A stretch of DNA of 38,175 nt from Stenocarpella maydis. Lineage: Eukaryota > Ascomycota > Sordariomycetes > Diaporthales > Diaporthaceae. Of the stretch, positions 9,647-20,064 are shown piece by piece; the stretch's first letter is position 1; the number at the start of each line of letters is the position of its first letter. The notes beneath the pieces were generated by a model, which did no database searches, had not been told where the DNA came from, and saw only the letters and a list, made by a program, of their open reading frames with translations. Both the position numbers and the translations under genes were made by a program. The DNA is taken from contig NQMI01000164.1 in assembly GCA_002270565.1 (NCBI GenBank), positions 1 through 38,175 of the forward strand, in the 5' to 3' direction.

Positions 9647-12592
9647 TTATGCCCTTAGCCCACCCAGGAGCCCCTTCAAAGTTAACCAACCCTCACTATC
9701 CTCCCAGTTCTCCTTACCCTTGCCCATCACGCTGCGGATCGCAGCCCTGGCCCTGCCCTTCCACTTATCCCCAACACTCTCCACCTGCGTGCCGTAGTTC
9801 TCCAGCACGGCGACAAGCTCACCCGTCCTCTGCACGACGACCTGCCATGCGTCCTTGTCCTCGAGCCAGTTCCGGCCGCCAGTATTCCCCTCTGACTTAG
9901 ACCTTGCAGAGTTGGCCGTCAGGCCACCGCCCATGGAGCCAGCGCCGGACGTTGCTCCCCCGACGGCGGCTCTCCACGCCTTCTCTGAGGCATCGATGGC
10001 GCCATCGTAGTCCCGCCTCCATACGCGGAGGCGCGACACCAGCTCCCAGAGCTCGGACCGGCTCGTGATGAGGGGCACCACCTCGTTCTCCAGCATCTCG
10101 TTGACGTTCCACTCCACGCTCCCGCGGGGCGGCTCATACACCCCGGCCGGAATGGCATCATTCTTCTTCTCTACTGACAAGACACCCTCCGTCAGAAGCA
10201 GTCGCAGCATGTCGTCGTCGAGCGCGTCTTCTGTCTGGCGGAGCCGTATTATGGACCGTGCGGCCTGGATGATTTCGAAGAACGGCATGGGCCTCATGCG
10301 CGTGGCCAGTGTTATGACGTTGTCCCAGATGCGCCAGTTGTCGCCTGCTATTGATGCGCCGCGTTTATAAGCATTCATCGATTGAACCAAAAGCATCGCC
10401 GGGTCCCTCAGGTTCTTTTTCGTGGACGGCGGCGGTCCTTGGTTGTCCTCCTCGTCGTCTTCGCGCCTGTGTCCTTTTGTTGGCGATTTATTCTCCTCGC
10501 CGGTTCCCTTCGTCTTCTTGCTCTCGCCTACAGCCTCGAGATACATGCTGTACAGAGCACTACCCAGGTTGCTCCATGTCCGTGCGTCCTCGCCGCCAGA
10601 GGTATCGTTTGACGACCCGATTGCCCGGGTGAATGCTTCTGCCGCGTCACCAAACAGCCCAAGCCGCAGGTTGATGTCGCCAAGCCGATTCCACAGCTCT
10701 GGAGCGATCCGATTTACAGAAACGGCCAGGCTGTACGCCTCGCGAGCCTTGTGCCAGTCCTTCTGGGCGAGATAATGTTCCCCCAGCGACTTCTGTGCCC
10801 GGGCATACCTCTTCTTTGAAATCTCCCACGCGCGCTCGTAATGCGCCACAGCTGATTCGGACTCCATATCGCCCAAGATGCAGAATAACCTCGGTGCGTT
10901 GGACTGGGGTGGCGTCCTTTCAGGTCCAGTAAAATCATCAGCCTTGAGCGTTGATATGTCGGTGTTCTCATCAAGCTCATCATCGGTCGCTGCAGGGTCT
11001 CTGCCTTTGCGATGGAACAACCGCCACCGGATTATTGCTCGAGCCTTGTCCTCACCGCCACCCCCCCTTCCGCTTCCGTCCTCATTATCCAGCATTGCGC
11101 TGCTTGCCAGGCAAAGCGCGACTTCGGCCCACAGCTTCAGACGTTTGAAGATCTCAAGCGCTGAGACTAGAGACCCAACACCTGTCCATGCGTACGCCAA
11201 TTCGGACTCGAGGTGCCATCGCGGAGGCGACGAAAGAGCGTGTATGTATTGAAGCCTGACATCGGCCGGAGCCGACTCAGTGGAGCCGCCAACAGCGAAG
11301 AAGGACCTCGGTTTCTCATCAGCACGTGCGGCTGGTTCCTTGTCCTGCTGCGTCTCTGGTTCTTGTTCGGCGACTGAGACTGATATGACTGGAACGTCTG
11401 TATTATCTGGCCCCGCTGTCGTTTTGACCCCGTGGCTGGGAGTCGCCTTTTCGGCAGTGTTCACAAGCACCTGATCGATGACCACCTGCATCTGCAGCAC
11501 ACCTCTCTCCACAGTCCTGCTGTGATGCACCTCGATCCTCGACCGCACCAGCAGTGCCTGTGTGTAAACCTGCCAATTTGTGCTCTTATCATTGATGACT
11601 CTTACAGCAAACGGTAAAATCTCCTCCGACGTAAGCGTATCTGCCGGTGAGAACGCATCTTTCAACGTGGCTTCAGTTAGAAGGATGATCTGGTCGAGGG
11701 TGGAAAGCTGTGGCTGCTGGTCGGGCTTGAGGTCTCGGAGCTGAGCTGGCAAATTCGACTCCGTGGCTGTGGTGTTTTGCTCGCCGTGTTTTCCTTCCAC
11801 TCCGTCCCTGGAGAACTCTATTTGCTCGAGAAGGGTGTCGTCGTTGAGGGGCAGCGCTTGAGGAGCCCCTTCCTTTTCTCCGTCCTTGGATGTCCCGGCC
11901 GAACTTTTGGCAAGAACCACGAGCTGGCTCGTGCTCATCTCTTGGAACCGCGTCCTCTTTCCCATCGCCCCAGACAGGGCATAGGCAAAGCCGTTCAGCT
12001 CGGCGGCAAGCTTCAGGGCTTCGCGTGCCTTGACATCTTGGCCCAGCATGATGCAAATGTTGGCCTTCTCCACTAAGAATCGCACCTTATCCTCTAGCGA
12101 ATACTTTGACACAGCGTCGGAGACTTCCCATGCCTCGCCCAAGACCTCGCTCTCCACCTGGGCCAGCCCTTCTTGGATCTTCTCCACCAGGCTCGGCACC
12201 TCGCTCATGCCCACGTTCTTGGTGAAGACGCTCCCGGAGCTAAGGCTGGGCTGGATGAAGAGTTTGAAATGCCACACGTGCAGCCTCAGCCTCATCCACG
12301 CCTGGCACACGGGCTGCTGGGTGCCCATTTCAGCCTGAGCCGCTGTCCACTCGGCCTCCGAGGCCACATTATCGATGACGTGCCTTGCCAGGCAGAACAA
12401 ATCGATGTGGGGGATAAAAGGGTAGACGCCAACGCCATCGACGTCAAGGGACTGTACGCTTAAGTCCAACTCGGGCAAGTCCGTGTAGGGAGCGGCAAGG
12501 TCTATCTGCTCGCGGCTAAGGATAGGACCGGTGACGTTGGCCTGCAGGAAGGCGTTGAAGGCAGCCAGGCCGTCCTTTAATGAAGGTGCCAT
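9647..12592 (-). CDS. TPR protein of the TTC27/EMW1 family
   Basis: One uninterrupted frame encodes 981 residues. I start at the ATG at 12592 (MAPSLKDGLAAF); the frame extends 11 codons further only to a TTG. The region at about residues 590-700 holds tandem tetratricopeptide repeats, with the segments SLGEHYLAQKDWHKAREAY, LWNRLGDINLRLGLFGDAAEAF and TWSNLGSALYSMYLEA. This order and the long divergent N-terminal half match the TTC27 family (yeast EMW1), an essential protein linked to cell wall integrity and, in vertebrates, to chaperone-assisted complex maturation. A charged low-complexity insert (KSPTKGHRREDDEED) follows the third repeat, and Gly/Ser-rich sequence lies near the C-terminus. 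The gene lies 695 bp downstream of the GYF gene on the same strand. Its 5' leader carries TACCTAGGTA about 95 bp upstream of the ATG. Confidence 0.88.
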   Translation of the reverse strand: MAPSLKDGLAAFNAFLQANVTGPILSREQIDLAAPYTDLPELDLSVQSLDVDGVGVYPFIPHIDLFCLARHVIDNVASEAEWTAAQAEMGTQQPVCQAWMRLRLHVWHFKLFIQPSLSSGSVFTKNVGMSEVPSLVEKIQEGLAQVESEVLGEAWEVSDAVSKYSLEDKVRFLVEKANICIMLGQDVKAREALKLAAELNGFAYALSGAMGKRTRFQEMSTSQLVVLAKSSAGTSKDGEKEGAPQALPLNDDTLLEQIEFSRDGVEGKHGEQNTTATESNLPAQLRDLKPDQQPQLSTLDQIILLTEATLKDAFSPADTLTSEEILPFAVRVINDKSTNWQVYTQALLVRSRIEVHHSRTVERGVLQMQVVIDQVLVNTAEKATPSHGVKTTAGPDNTDVPVISVSVAEQEPETQQDKEPAARADEKPRSFFAVGGSTESAPADVRLQYIHALSSPPRWHLESELAYAWTGVGSLVSALEIFKRLKLWAEVALCLASSAMLDNEDGSGRGGGGEDKARAIIRWRLFHRKGRDPAATDDELDENTDISTLKADDFTGPERTPPQSNAPRLFCILGDMESESAVAHYERAWEISKKRYARAQKSLGEHYLAQKDWHKAREAYSLAVSVNRIAPELWNRLGDINLRLGLFGDAAEAFTRAIGSSNDTSGGEDARTWSNLGSALYSMYLEAVGESKKTKGTGEENKSPTKGHRREDDEEDNQGPPPSTKKNLRDPAMLLVQSMNAYKRGASIAGDNWRIWDNVITLATRMRPMPFFEIIQAARSIIRLRQTEDALDDDMLRLLLTEGVLSVEKKNDAIPAGVYEPPRGSVEWNVNEMLENEVVPLITSRSELWELVSRLRVWRRDYDGAIDASEKAWRAAVGGATSGAGSMGGGLTANSARSKSEGNTGGRNWLEDKDAWQVVVQRTGELVAVLENYGTQVESVGDKWKGRARAAIRSVMGKGKENWEDSEGWLTLKGLLGGLRA

Positions 12593-13287
12593 CTGGTGGG
12601 AAACAGCCAAGCGATCCGAGTCCAAGCGGCAGGGAGAAGGCCAAGTTGTGAAGCCACAGACGCAAGGCAGAGAGGCTCAGGCCCATACCTAGGTAGGTTT
12701 TGGAGGGGCAGCTGGAGGTTGTGTAGGGGCATCTGAAATTTTGCTGGGGCAAGAAAGCTTATCTAATCAACGCCCTCAGCTGGGCGACTCGCTCTCGTGA
12801 CAGGGAAGCCAAGGGTGTCGGCCAGTTCAGCGTCATTGAATCGGCAAGGGGATCAAAGTCCAACATGGGACGAGCCAGATGGGGTGCCGCAAGGCATATT
12901 TTACAATTCTGATACTTCTGCTACTTCTGTATGGTATCACTACCATCGCTACTGCTTTCTTGATCAATGTACAGAGCCGCTGCTGCTGCCGCCGCCGGTA
13001 GGGGCCGAGACTTGCTCCCACACCTGCCAAGCATACTTTGTCGAGGACTGCAGCACTCCACTTCAATATTAAGCCTACAACAAGTGCCAGTAAACGACGC
13101 CAGGAATGCAACCAGCCAACACGTCTTTCCAGGGGTGAAATTCTTGACTTGTTCTCTGACCCCTCATCAGCTGTAGTCCGCATATTGACCAAGATGCAAA
13201 ACACAACAGCGCATCTTACAGCGCATCCACTAATGTTCGCTCATTCGCTGCACTTTGACAGAAGCTACCGAGGGCCCGGTGACTGGC
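12593..13287. other. Intergenic region: TPR-gene promoter and GYF-gene 3' flank
   Basis: About 700 bp with no convincing gene. It holds a TACCTAGGTAGGT motif at 12686-12698 close to the TPR gene start. Short frames on both strands are low-complexity or lack features. Confidence 0.5.
12686..12698 (+). promoter_or_regulatory. TACCTAGGTA motif upstream of the TPR gene
   Basis: A near-palindromic TACCTAGGTAGGT about 95 bp upstream of the minus-strand ATG at 12592. The same core appears at 34-53, 236-253 and 18024-18034. Its function is unknown. Confidence 0.4.
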
Positions 13288-16200
13288 TCACTTCTTGCCC
13301 TTCTTACGCCCAGGGACGACCTTAAAGCCCGCCGCGCCAACGACGTCGTTGTCCTTGACCTGGCTCGCCGAACCACCCTTCTTGGCCACCTCGGACCATC
13401 CGCCAGCGCCGGACCCAGATTTGGACTCGTTGACTACAGCAGGCTCGAACACTCCCTTGTCAGCCTGCTTCTTGCGCCGGATGAACTCTTGGGCGAAGCG
13501 CGGTGCGTCGATTGTTGTGCTAGCCCCGTAGATGATGTCCTTAATCATATCGCTCTCGGGAGGGATGCCGTTCAGGAACGCCGCGACCTCATCAACGGGG
13601 TGGCCAGGGGTGAGGCCACCGCTCGTCAGCTCCGCCTTGACCCACTTCTGAAACTCGCTCTGCGCTTCGCTAGCGGTACTGCTGCTCTTGCCGGCAGCGG
13701 CCGTGGCCGGCTTGACCTGCGGTTTAGGTACCTGGGTAGACGGGGAGCGGACCGTGGAGGGGCTCGACGACTGGGCAGGAACCTGTCCCGGAGAAGCGTG
13801 AGACGCAGGCCCAGTAGGTAACTTGACCCTACCACCAGCACCCACCATTGCCCAACCGGCGGCCGTAGTGGGCGAAGCGTTGGCGGCGGCTGCGGCGGCA
13901 GTCAAAATGCCCGGTGGCCCGGTCTTGCTGGCAAGCTCGGCGTAGCGCTTGCCCAGGACCGTGGCACCGGCCGCCGCGGCTGTCTGGGAGGCCTGTTCCT
14001 TGACAGCCTTCTGCTTGCGGGCCTCCTCCTCGCGCTGGATCTCGGCCAGCGTCTTCTTGCGGTCACCGCTGGTAGGGGTGACGGGTGTCGCTACAACACC
14101 AGCCTTGACAGCGCTAGGCTTGGACCATGGGCTGGATGCCGATGGGGCCGGCGATCCGCTGCCCCAAGTGCTAGAAGTGGGCAGTCCGGGAAGAACGACC
14201 GGGTTGGCCTTCTCGCGCTCCTTTGCCAGAGCAGCCTCTTTCTCGTGGGCGGCGCGGCGCTCTGCCTCGAGCTTGGCCGCCTTCTTGGCTTCGGCCTCCT
14301 GGATCTCCTTGAGGCTAGGCCCCTTTTGCGCATCGGAGCCAGGATCGCGAGCCCATGGGGCCAACGGGGGGGGGGCGGCAGCAGCACTGTCAGGGGTCTG
14401 GCTCTGGGAGCGCGACTCGGCGTACTGGTCAGCAATGTTGGACCTTCGCTGGGCAGTAGGCGCGGGGAGGTGCGTAGTTGTTGACGGAGGCGGAGGAGGG
14501 AACGGCATCGGAAGGCCGGTGGAGGCAGACTGCTTTGCCCACGCATCTTCTTCCTGTGCCTGCCTGTGGGCGGCACGAGCAGCATCGGCTTGTGCCTTCT
14601 GTACCTGCTGGGTCAGGGACAGGCCCTGCGTTGGCTGCGGCTGTCGCTTCTGCTGCGATTCGGCATGCTTCGGCTCGGACTGCGACTGATAAGATTCCTG
14701 AGCGACCTCCTTGATCACCCGAGCGGCCTCGGCACGGTTCGCAGCAGCGGCTTCGTCAGCCTGTCCCTTGGTTTGCCCACTTTGAGAAGGGCCTGGTTGG
14801 GCTTCCTCGTCGGCGCGCTGGTTGTGTATGCCTTGGTATTCCTGAAATTCCTTCAGTCTATCTTTGAACCCCTCGGGATCCCTCTCCAGTTGGTCGACGT
14901 TCGGAAGTCGACCCTTGAGGTCTGTTGTAGGAGGACCGACGGGCTGAGGCGGGAACATACCGGAGACGCCACCAGGTCCGTGAAAATTTGCCATCACTTG
15001 GCGCTCTGAGTCTGTCATTTCTTGTCGTAGATGGTCCGGTCCCGCGCTCATGGCATTCGGGTGGCCCGTGGCTTTGACAGCTGAGGGCGGCTCGAAGAAG
15101 CCCGGTGTGGGAGTGCCCATCGCGCCGCCGATGGGCGGTTGAGGGGGCATTCCGATGGGAGAGGTCATGCTTCCGAAGCTTGGCTGGCTTTGAAGGCTGT
15201 GCATGCTGGCCTGGTGCTGTAAAGCACCCGGCAGGCCAGTGTGGACGTTGCGGAAGTGGCCCTGCTGCGACATGACCTCCCTCTGCCGGGCCATAGCAAG
15301 TTGTTCTTCCTGCTTGCGGCGCTCCAGGTTGTTCTGTTCCTCAGCGGTCAAGGTCTTACCGTAGCTGGGGACCACGCCGAGTAGAGGCGGGATGACACCG
15401 CGGGCGTCGCCTCCCGGGGGGAAAGCGCCAGCCTGAGGTGCAGGTCCATGTGGGATGCCAACCTGCGGCACGAGGAACGGCTCGCGAGAATTGCCTATCC
15501 TCCGAATGAGTTGGCCCAGAGGCTCAAAGTCCGAATCCTCCAACTTGCGCACCCGGAGATCTTGGGTGAAGTAGCTGGCTTTGTACCACTCGTTCATTTC
15601 GAGGCCCGTGAACGGCCCTTGCTGCTGACCCTGAGGATCCATGTATACCCAGCGCATGCGATCTGGCATGACCATAGTCCTCTGACCTTGTGGAGGCCCA
15701 GTAGGTACGGGGTCAGGGGTGTACGAGGCCGACTGTTGAGCCGCGCCAAAAGGATGGCCTTGCGGAGCGGTGGCGAGCAGAGGCTGGTTGTGATCGCCTG
15801 TAGTAAACAGACCAGGCGAACTGACCGCCTGAGGTGCCGGAAAGAGTTCTGTTAGGACTCGGCCGGCCATCGGTCCAGGACTATCCGTGTCACGCTGAGA
15901 ACCGATTGTGCCGGCCCCAATCACGCCCAGCGGGTTTGTTTGTCGCAAGTCGGGAACAGAATCCGCCAGCGACTCGGTCTCTTGGTTCTGAATCTGGGCC
16001 TGCATGGCCGGGGGGAATAGCGATTGGATCTTGCTGCCTCCTCTGAGTGAGCCCGTGCCTCCGAGACCTCCACTCCCTGCCCCAAAGAGCCCCCCGATGC
16101 TGCCCAGGCCTGGAGAGTGCATATCACCGCCGATAGGACTGAACACGGAGCTCCCAAACGCGCCACCAAACGCGGAGCGCTCGCGGTCAGGGGTCGCGCT

Positions 16201-17212
16201 GGGGAAACCAGTGGGCCAACCACCTATGTTTCCCAGGGATGGGTAGTTCTTGGCGCCGACGCTCGAGGTTTGGCTGCGATCGCTGCCTTCAAACGCCGCG
16301 GTGGGGAAGCCACGGATCGAGCCGAAATTCGAGTTCTGCTCGGACTGTGTGCCTATCGCGTGAGACTTGTCGTAGCCAAAGTCGCCGTGCTCGTTGTCTC
16401 CACGCTCTGCCGGGGGGCTTCGATAAGGGTTAGTCTGAGAGGGACTAGCTGAAGATGCATTTCGTTCCCTAGCAGTTCCCAGGCTGAGGCCTGCCATTCC
16501 AAAGTCGCCCGTGGTGCCCTTGGCCGGCGTGTCAAAGATCTGCGGTCCCGTTGTTGGCATAGGCGGGGGGCTTGTGTCCCGAGCACCGCCCAGAGCGGCG
16601 CTGCCACTGAGGCCTGCATCCCCTACAAAAGGGTCGGTATCGGTGCGGGAACGAGATGTCCATTGCTGGTTTCCATTGGAGGCACTAGGAGCGTCTTCCG
16701 AAGGTCCATTGTCATCCTTCCTGGAGAAGAAGCGGGAGCCAGTGCTGGCTCCGAAGCCCTTGTCGGTACCGCTAGGCGTGGCGATGGAGAAGTTGCCAAA
16801 GCCGCCAAACCCTGTCGCAGTCACAGGTGTATTGGCAGCTGAGGCACCCCACACGGATGGGAAACCAGCACCACCTGCAGTGTTGCTGCGAGCCAGCCCA
16901 GTGAGCCCAGCCGGCCTCGCGGGGTCGGTAGCGCCGCCGGGTTTGGTTGATTCATCAGGCGCCTCGATTTCCCTGGTATCGGCGCGGTTCCTCCCCAGCC
17001 ACGACATGTCAAATCGACTCGGCCCAGCGCCGGTGGGCGAAACCAGCCCTCCGCCACCAGAGAACGGATTGGTGTCGGTGGTCTCCCTGCGGCGGGTTGC
17101 GGGCCTCGGTGCGGCGGAGGGCGAAGTAAGATTGTGAGACATGGATGATTTTCGTCCGTTGACTGCCGCACCCTGACCGCCCTCCTTGTTCTGCTGGTTT
17201 TGCTGCTGGTTT

Positions 17213-17244
<32 letters not shown>

Positions 17245-18196
17245 CTTCAGGGGAGAGTTGACATCCGAAGCGTATAGCTACAGAAGATGTGCTGGTTAGC
17301 GACACGAGATCGCCGAGGTTGTAGAAGATTTCGCAGATCACAGTGAGTACCCACCTCCTTTTCCTCGGCGGACATGTCCTTGTGACCAAGTGGGCCCAAT
17401 TCCCCGTCCTGGTCCCAGCAGACGGAAGGATCGTTGTGAGCATGTGCGTCATTAGGCTTGCCCCAACCCCTGGTATTTTGTCCATTGACATTGCCTCCAG
17501 GGTTGAAGCTCAACATGAACAGTGCTTGAAGATCAACATGGCCTGGGTCTGTCATCTTGCCAAAGTCTAACAAATCCTCCCTGGAGTATTTACCGTTCAC
17601 AGGGTCTTGTGCAGGTATGAGTTGAGAAGCAGAGGAAGGGCTTGGCTCATTGGCAGAAGAGCTGAGGAGGTTGTCTATCGCAGGCAGGGAGGAGGCCTGG
17701 TTGTTGAAGGGGGTGGTCGACGATCGTCGGAGGATAGCAGTCCCGTTCGAACGGCCGTCCCTGCGTAGCCTGTGCAAGGAGCGTTTTGGGTTAGAAACGA
17801 TGTACTCGCGCAGTGAAGAAGCATGCCGGAGCGCCCATGACGGTAAGTGGGTGTGGAATGAAGGCGCGCAATGTATGGACATCGCAGGGTGAGGGGGGCC
17901 CAGGAGGTTGGTGGAGCAGGGTGAGGACGGATCAAAGCCTTCACAGGAGGGGTAAGGGGGTAACGGAAAGCAGTGGCGCGGAAGCAGACACGAGGACGAT
18001 GGGGGAGAGGGGACAGAGGAAGATACCTAGGTAGCGAGGGCGAGGAAGAAGGAGGGGGAGGGTTAGGAAGCACTCACCAGTCACCACTGCCACTGCCACT
18101 GCCGCGCGAGTCGCCGCGGGTGCTGCCTCTGTCGCGACCGGGATTCTGACCTGCTGCGGCCGAAGCAAAGCTGGATGGCAGGTTTGGGCCAGCCAT
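13288..18196 (-). CDS. GYF-domain protein (Smy2/GIGYF-like), 3 exons
   Basis: Exons at 18078-18196, 17355-17769 and 13288-17277 join in frame to 1507 residues. Introns are 308 nt (GTGAGT...CACAG) and 77 nt (GTGGGT...TGTAG). The N-terminus MAGPNLPSSFASAAAGQN, the block YSREDLLDFGK, the segment RGWGKPNDAHAHNDPSVCWD and MSAEEKE are conserved in fungal members and decide the start and splice sites. A Gln-rich tract follows at the exon 3 start. The GYF domain lies near residues 719-775 (WVYMDPQGQQQGPF, then EMNEWYKASYF). These domains bind proline-rich PPG-type ligands; Smy2, Syh1 and GIGYF proteins act in mRNA repression, decay and COPII-related trafficking. The C-terminal half has a Lys/Glu-rich helical stretch and Pro/Ser/Ala-rich disorder. 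The domain's eponymous Gly is Ser here. A second possible acceptor for intron 1 lies 9 nt downstream and would drop three residues. Confidence 0.9.
17200..17246 (-). repeat. CAG/CAA repeat encoding a poly-Gln tract
   Basis: Read on the minus strand, this encodes about eleven consecutive Gln and then Gln broken by Asn, close to the start of exon 3 of the GYF gene. Most codons are CAG, so the run can slip and vary in length between strains. Confidence 0.85.
18024..18034 (+). promoter_or_regulatory. TACCTAGGTAG motif inside GYF intron 1
   Basis: The motif core recurs within the unusually long first intron of the GYF gene. Intron-borne regulatory elements are one possibility; function is not shown by the sequence. 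Confidence 0.3.
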
Positions 18197-19838
18197 TGTT
18201 TGTGTATGTGTCTGTGTGGATGTCGATGGGAGCCGAGGGGGGTCGGTCGGTCGTCGTTGTTGTGGACGAAAACGCGATGGATGCGAGGAGACGAGACAAG
18301 ACGACAAGCTCTGGCGTGTTGGTTGTCGGTTGTGACGCGTTGAGTCGGTGCCGATTGAGTAATCAAAAGAGTACAGGTGGCTGCAATCTGGGGTTGGGTA
18401 TGGAATGAGATGGAATGGCAACAGCGGTGCGAGAGGGAAGCCTTGTTGTGGTCTATTGTGGTGCTTGACGGGGAAAAATCAGACTCTCACAAAAATCAAC
18501 ATCACCGGCAAGGTAAAGGCCAGGCAAGGCTTGGACAGCAGTGTGAGTGGCCTGGACTGGCTGCTCTGCCAGTCGTGACGAACGAAGCTTCATAGGCCAG
18601 GGCGCTAAAACCTTTTGCTGGTGCACCGGTGGCCAGAGTGGGGAACCGTCGTCTTGTTACTTTTCTGGAGCGTGCTCGAGGTAACCTAGGCAGGCGGGTC
18701 TGGCGGAGTGGCAAGCGCGTGTATACCTATTCGGTGCACCTGGGTGCTGTTAGTGCACAGGCAATTGCAGGGGGGCTGGGCAATCCTAGGCATGAGTCTA
18801 ATCCACAGGGCACCCAGGTGCAGGCAGGTAGGCAGCCAGGTGGTCCTGTTGGTTGGAGGTCCCTTGCGGCTCACGTGATTCAGCACGTGCAGCCTCAGGT
18901 TCCCTTCTCAGATGCAGGTGCAGATGCTCGATGCACATATACACCCTTACTTTTACACTGGCTCAGTGTATTTTCCCACGAGCTGAATTTCCCCTCGGTT
19001 AACACCATCACCGCCTTGCCACTTCAAGCCCCGTCAAGATGCAAAATCATCACTTTGCCTCTCCCAGTGTAGTCGCAGTGCCGCTTTTGACAGTGATGTC
19101 ATCAGTGTGAGTCTCTACCACGGCCAATCCTCGACCGTTGAGCACCGTGCTGGAGACCATCACCAGCACATCGAGTCATTTGCATGTTTTGTCTTGGTAG
19201 GTCCGGGGCTAATTTTCCTGCCCAAAAAAGGCCACATCTCCCCCCCCCCCCAAGTCATGAGCCACTCCAAATTCCAAACAACCTTTGAACACCAGAGCCC
19301 AACGAACGCTTCTACTTCCTTGCGACCCTATATCAGCTGCGGTCACTTTCTAATGCAACACGTTTTGGTGGACCCAGATGCTGAGACTCCCCAGTAAACT
19401 TCAAATTTTGCAATCTTGAAGATGAACAGAAACTGCACAACCCCTCTGCCGTAGAAGAAAGAAGAAACCATGCCTCCGAGTTCAACGGACTTAACCCTCC
19501 CTACCCAGCCTATATGAGCCTTGAGCCTCTGGGGTTTCCTTGTTTTCTGGGTCAGATCCCTTTTCATTCGCAGATGTGGCTTTGTGCAACAGGATCATGG
19601 CTTTCTTGGGCCTGCACAAGCGCTGTCACGGGTACCGTGTATGCGGTCGCTAAGTCTGACGGGTGACTACGCCATATTTGAGCATGCATGTATGTATAAT
19701 CTGTCTACCGGAGTGCTTCCCCTAACTGTCAGCGGTTTGCCCATGCCCAATAAAGCAAACCTGCCGCCTGGCCGTCTTGGGAGACGGTGTGGATGCGGTG
19801 TACTGATGATCGGAAGTGTAAACAGTTCCAAAGACATG

Positions 19839-19844
19839 AGATAA
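19839..19844 (+). promoter_or_regulatory. Candidate GATA-factor site (AGATAA)
   Basis: AGATAA matches the HGATAR site bound by AreA/NIT2-type nitrogen regulators. It lies 226 bp upstream of an amino acid permease start, where nitrogen control would be expected. Such hexamers also arise by chance. Confidence 0.35.
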
Positions 19845-19932
19845 CGGAGACCCGGGAACCGACCGTCAGATGAGTCTTCCGGGATGATGTGCGCCTCTCG
19901 GCAGACTGGTTTACGTAATCACGGCGTCGATG

Positions 19933-19938
19933 TTATCT
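19933..19938 (-). promoter_or_regulatory. Candidate GATA-factor site (AGATAA, minus strand)
   Basis: TTATCT on the plus strand is AGATAA on the minus strand. It lies 94 bp from the AGATAA at 19839. Paired GATA sites are typical of nitrogen-regulated fungal promoters, which makes the pair more suggestive than either alone. Confidence 0.35.
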
Positions 19939-20064
19939 CCTCGCCGATGGCGCAATGTGCCGAAATCCATAAAAACATGACGGCTCGCCTCCCGGACCTC
20001 CGAGGCGCATTCTTCTTGGACGATCCGGTCTTGGGGTCTTACGCTCTATTCCTGAGCCGCAGCC

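Larger units (their letters stand above)
18197..20064. promoter_or_regulatory. Divergent intergenic region between GYF and permease genes
   Basis: About 1.87 kb separates two divergently transcribed genes and should contain both promoters. I find no convincing gene. Short frames (for example the 147-codon frame at 18629-19072) are compositionally biased and featureless. A C run occurs at about 19240-19251. Near the permease start two GATA-type sites are listed separately. An ATG at 19884 opens a frame that runs past the permease ATG out of frame, so the transcript start is probably downstream of it or translation is modulated. Confidence 0.5.

Noticed and set aside
13128..13150. GGTGAAATTCTTG, identical to a segment of 18S rRNA
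   Set aside because: The match is about 13 bases with no flanking rRNA similarity, so it is chance.
13255..13821. 188-codon plus-strand frame over the GYF gene 3' end, Arg/Leu rich
   Set aside because: It mirrors the biased codons of the GYF gene; no domain.
18690..18810. tRNA-like A box (TGGCGGAGTGG) with a weak B-box-like sequence 90 bp downstream
   Set aside because: The acceptor and D stems do not pair and no proper GGTTCRANNCC B box follows.
18629..19072. 147-codon plus-strand frame in the GYF-permease intergenic region
   Set aside because: Low-complexity composition, no domain, and located in a probable promoter region.
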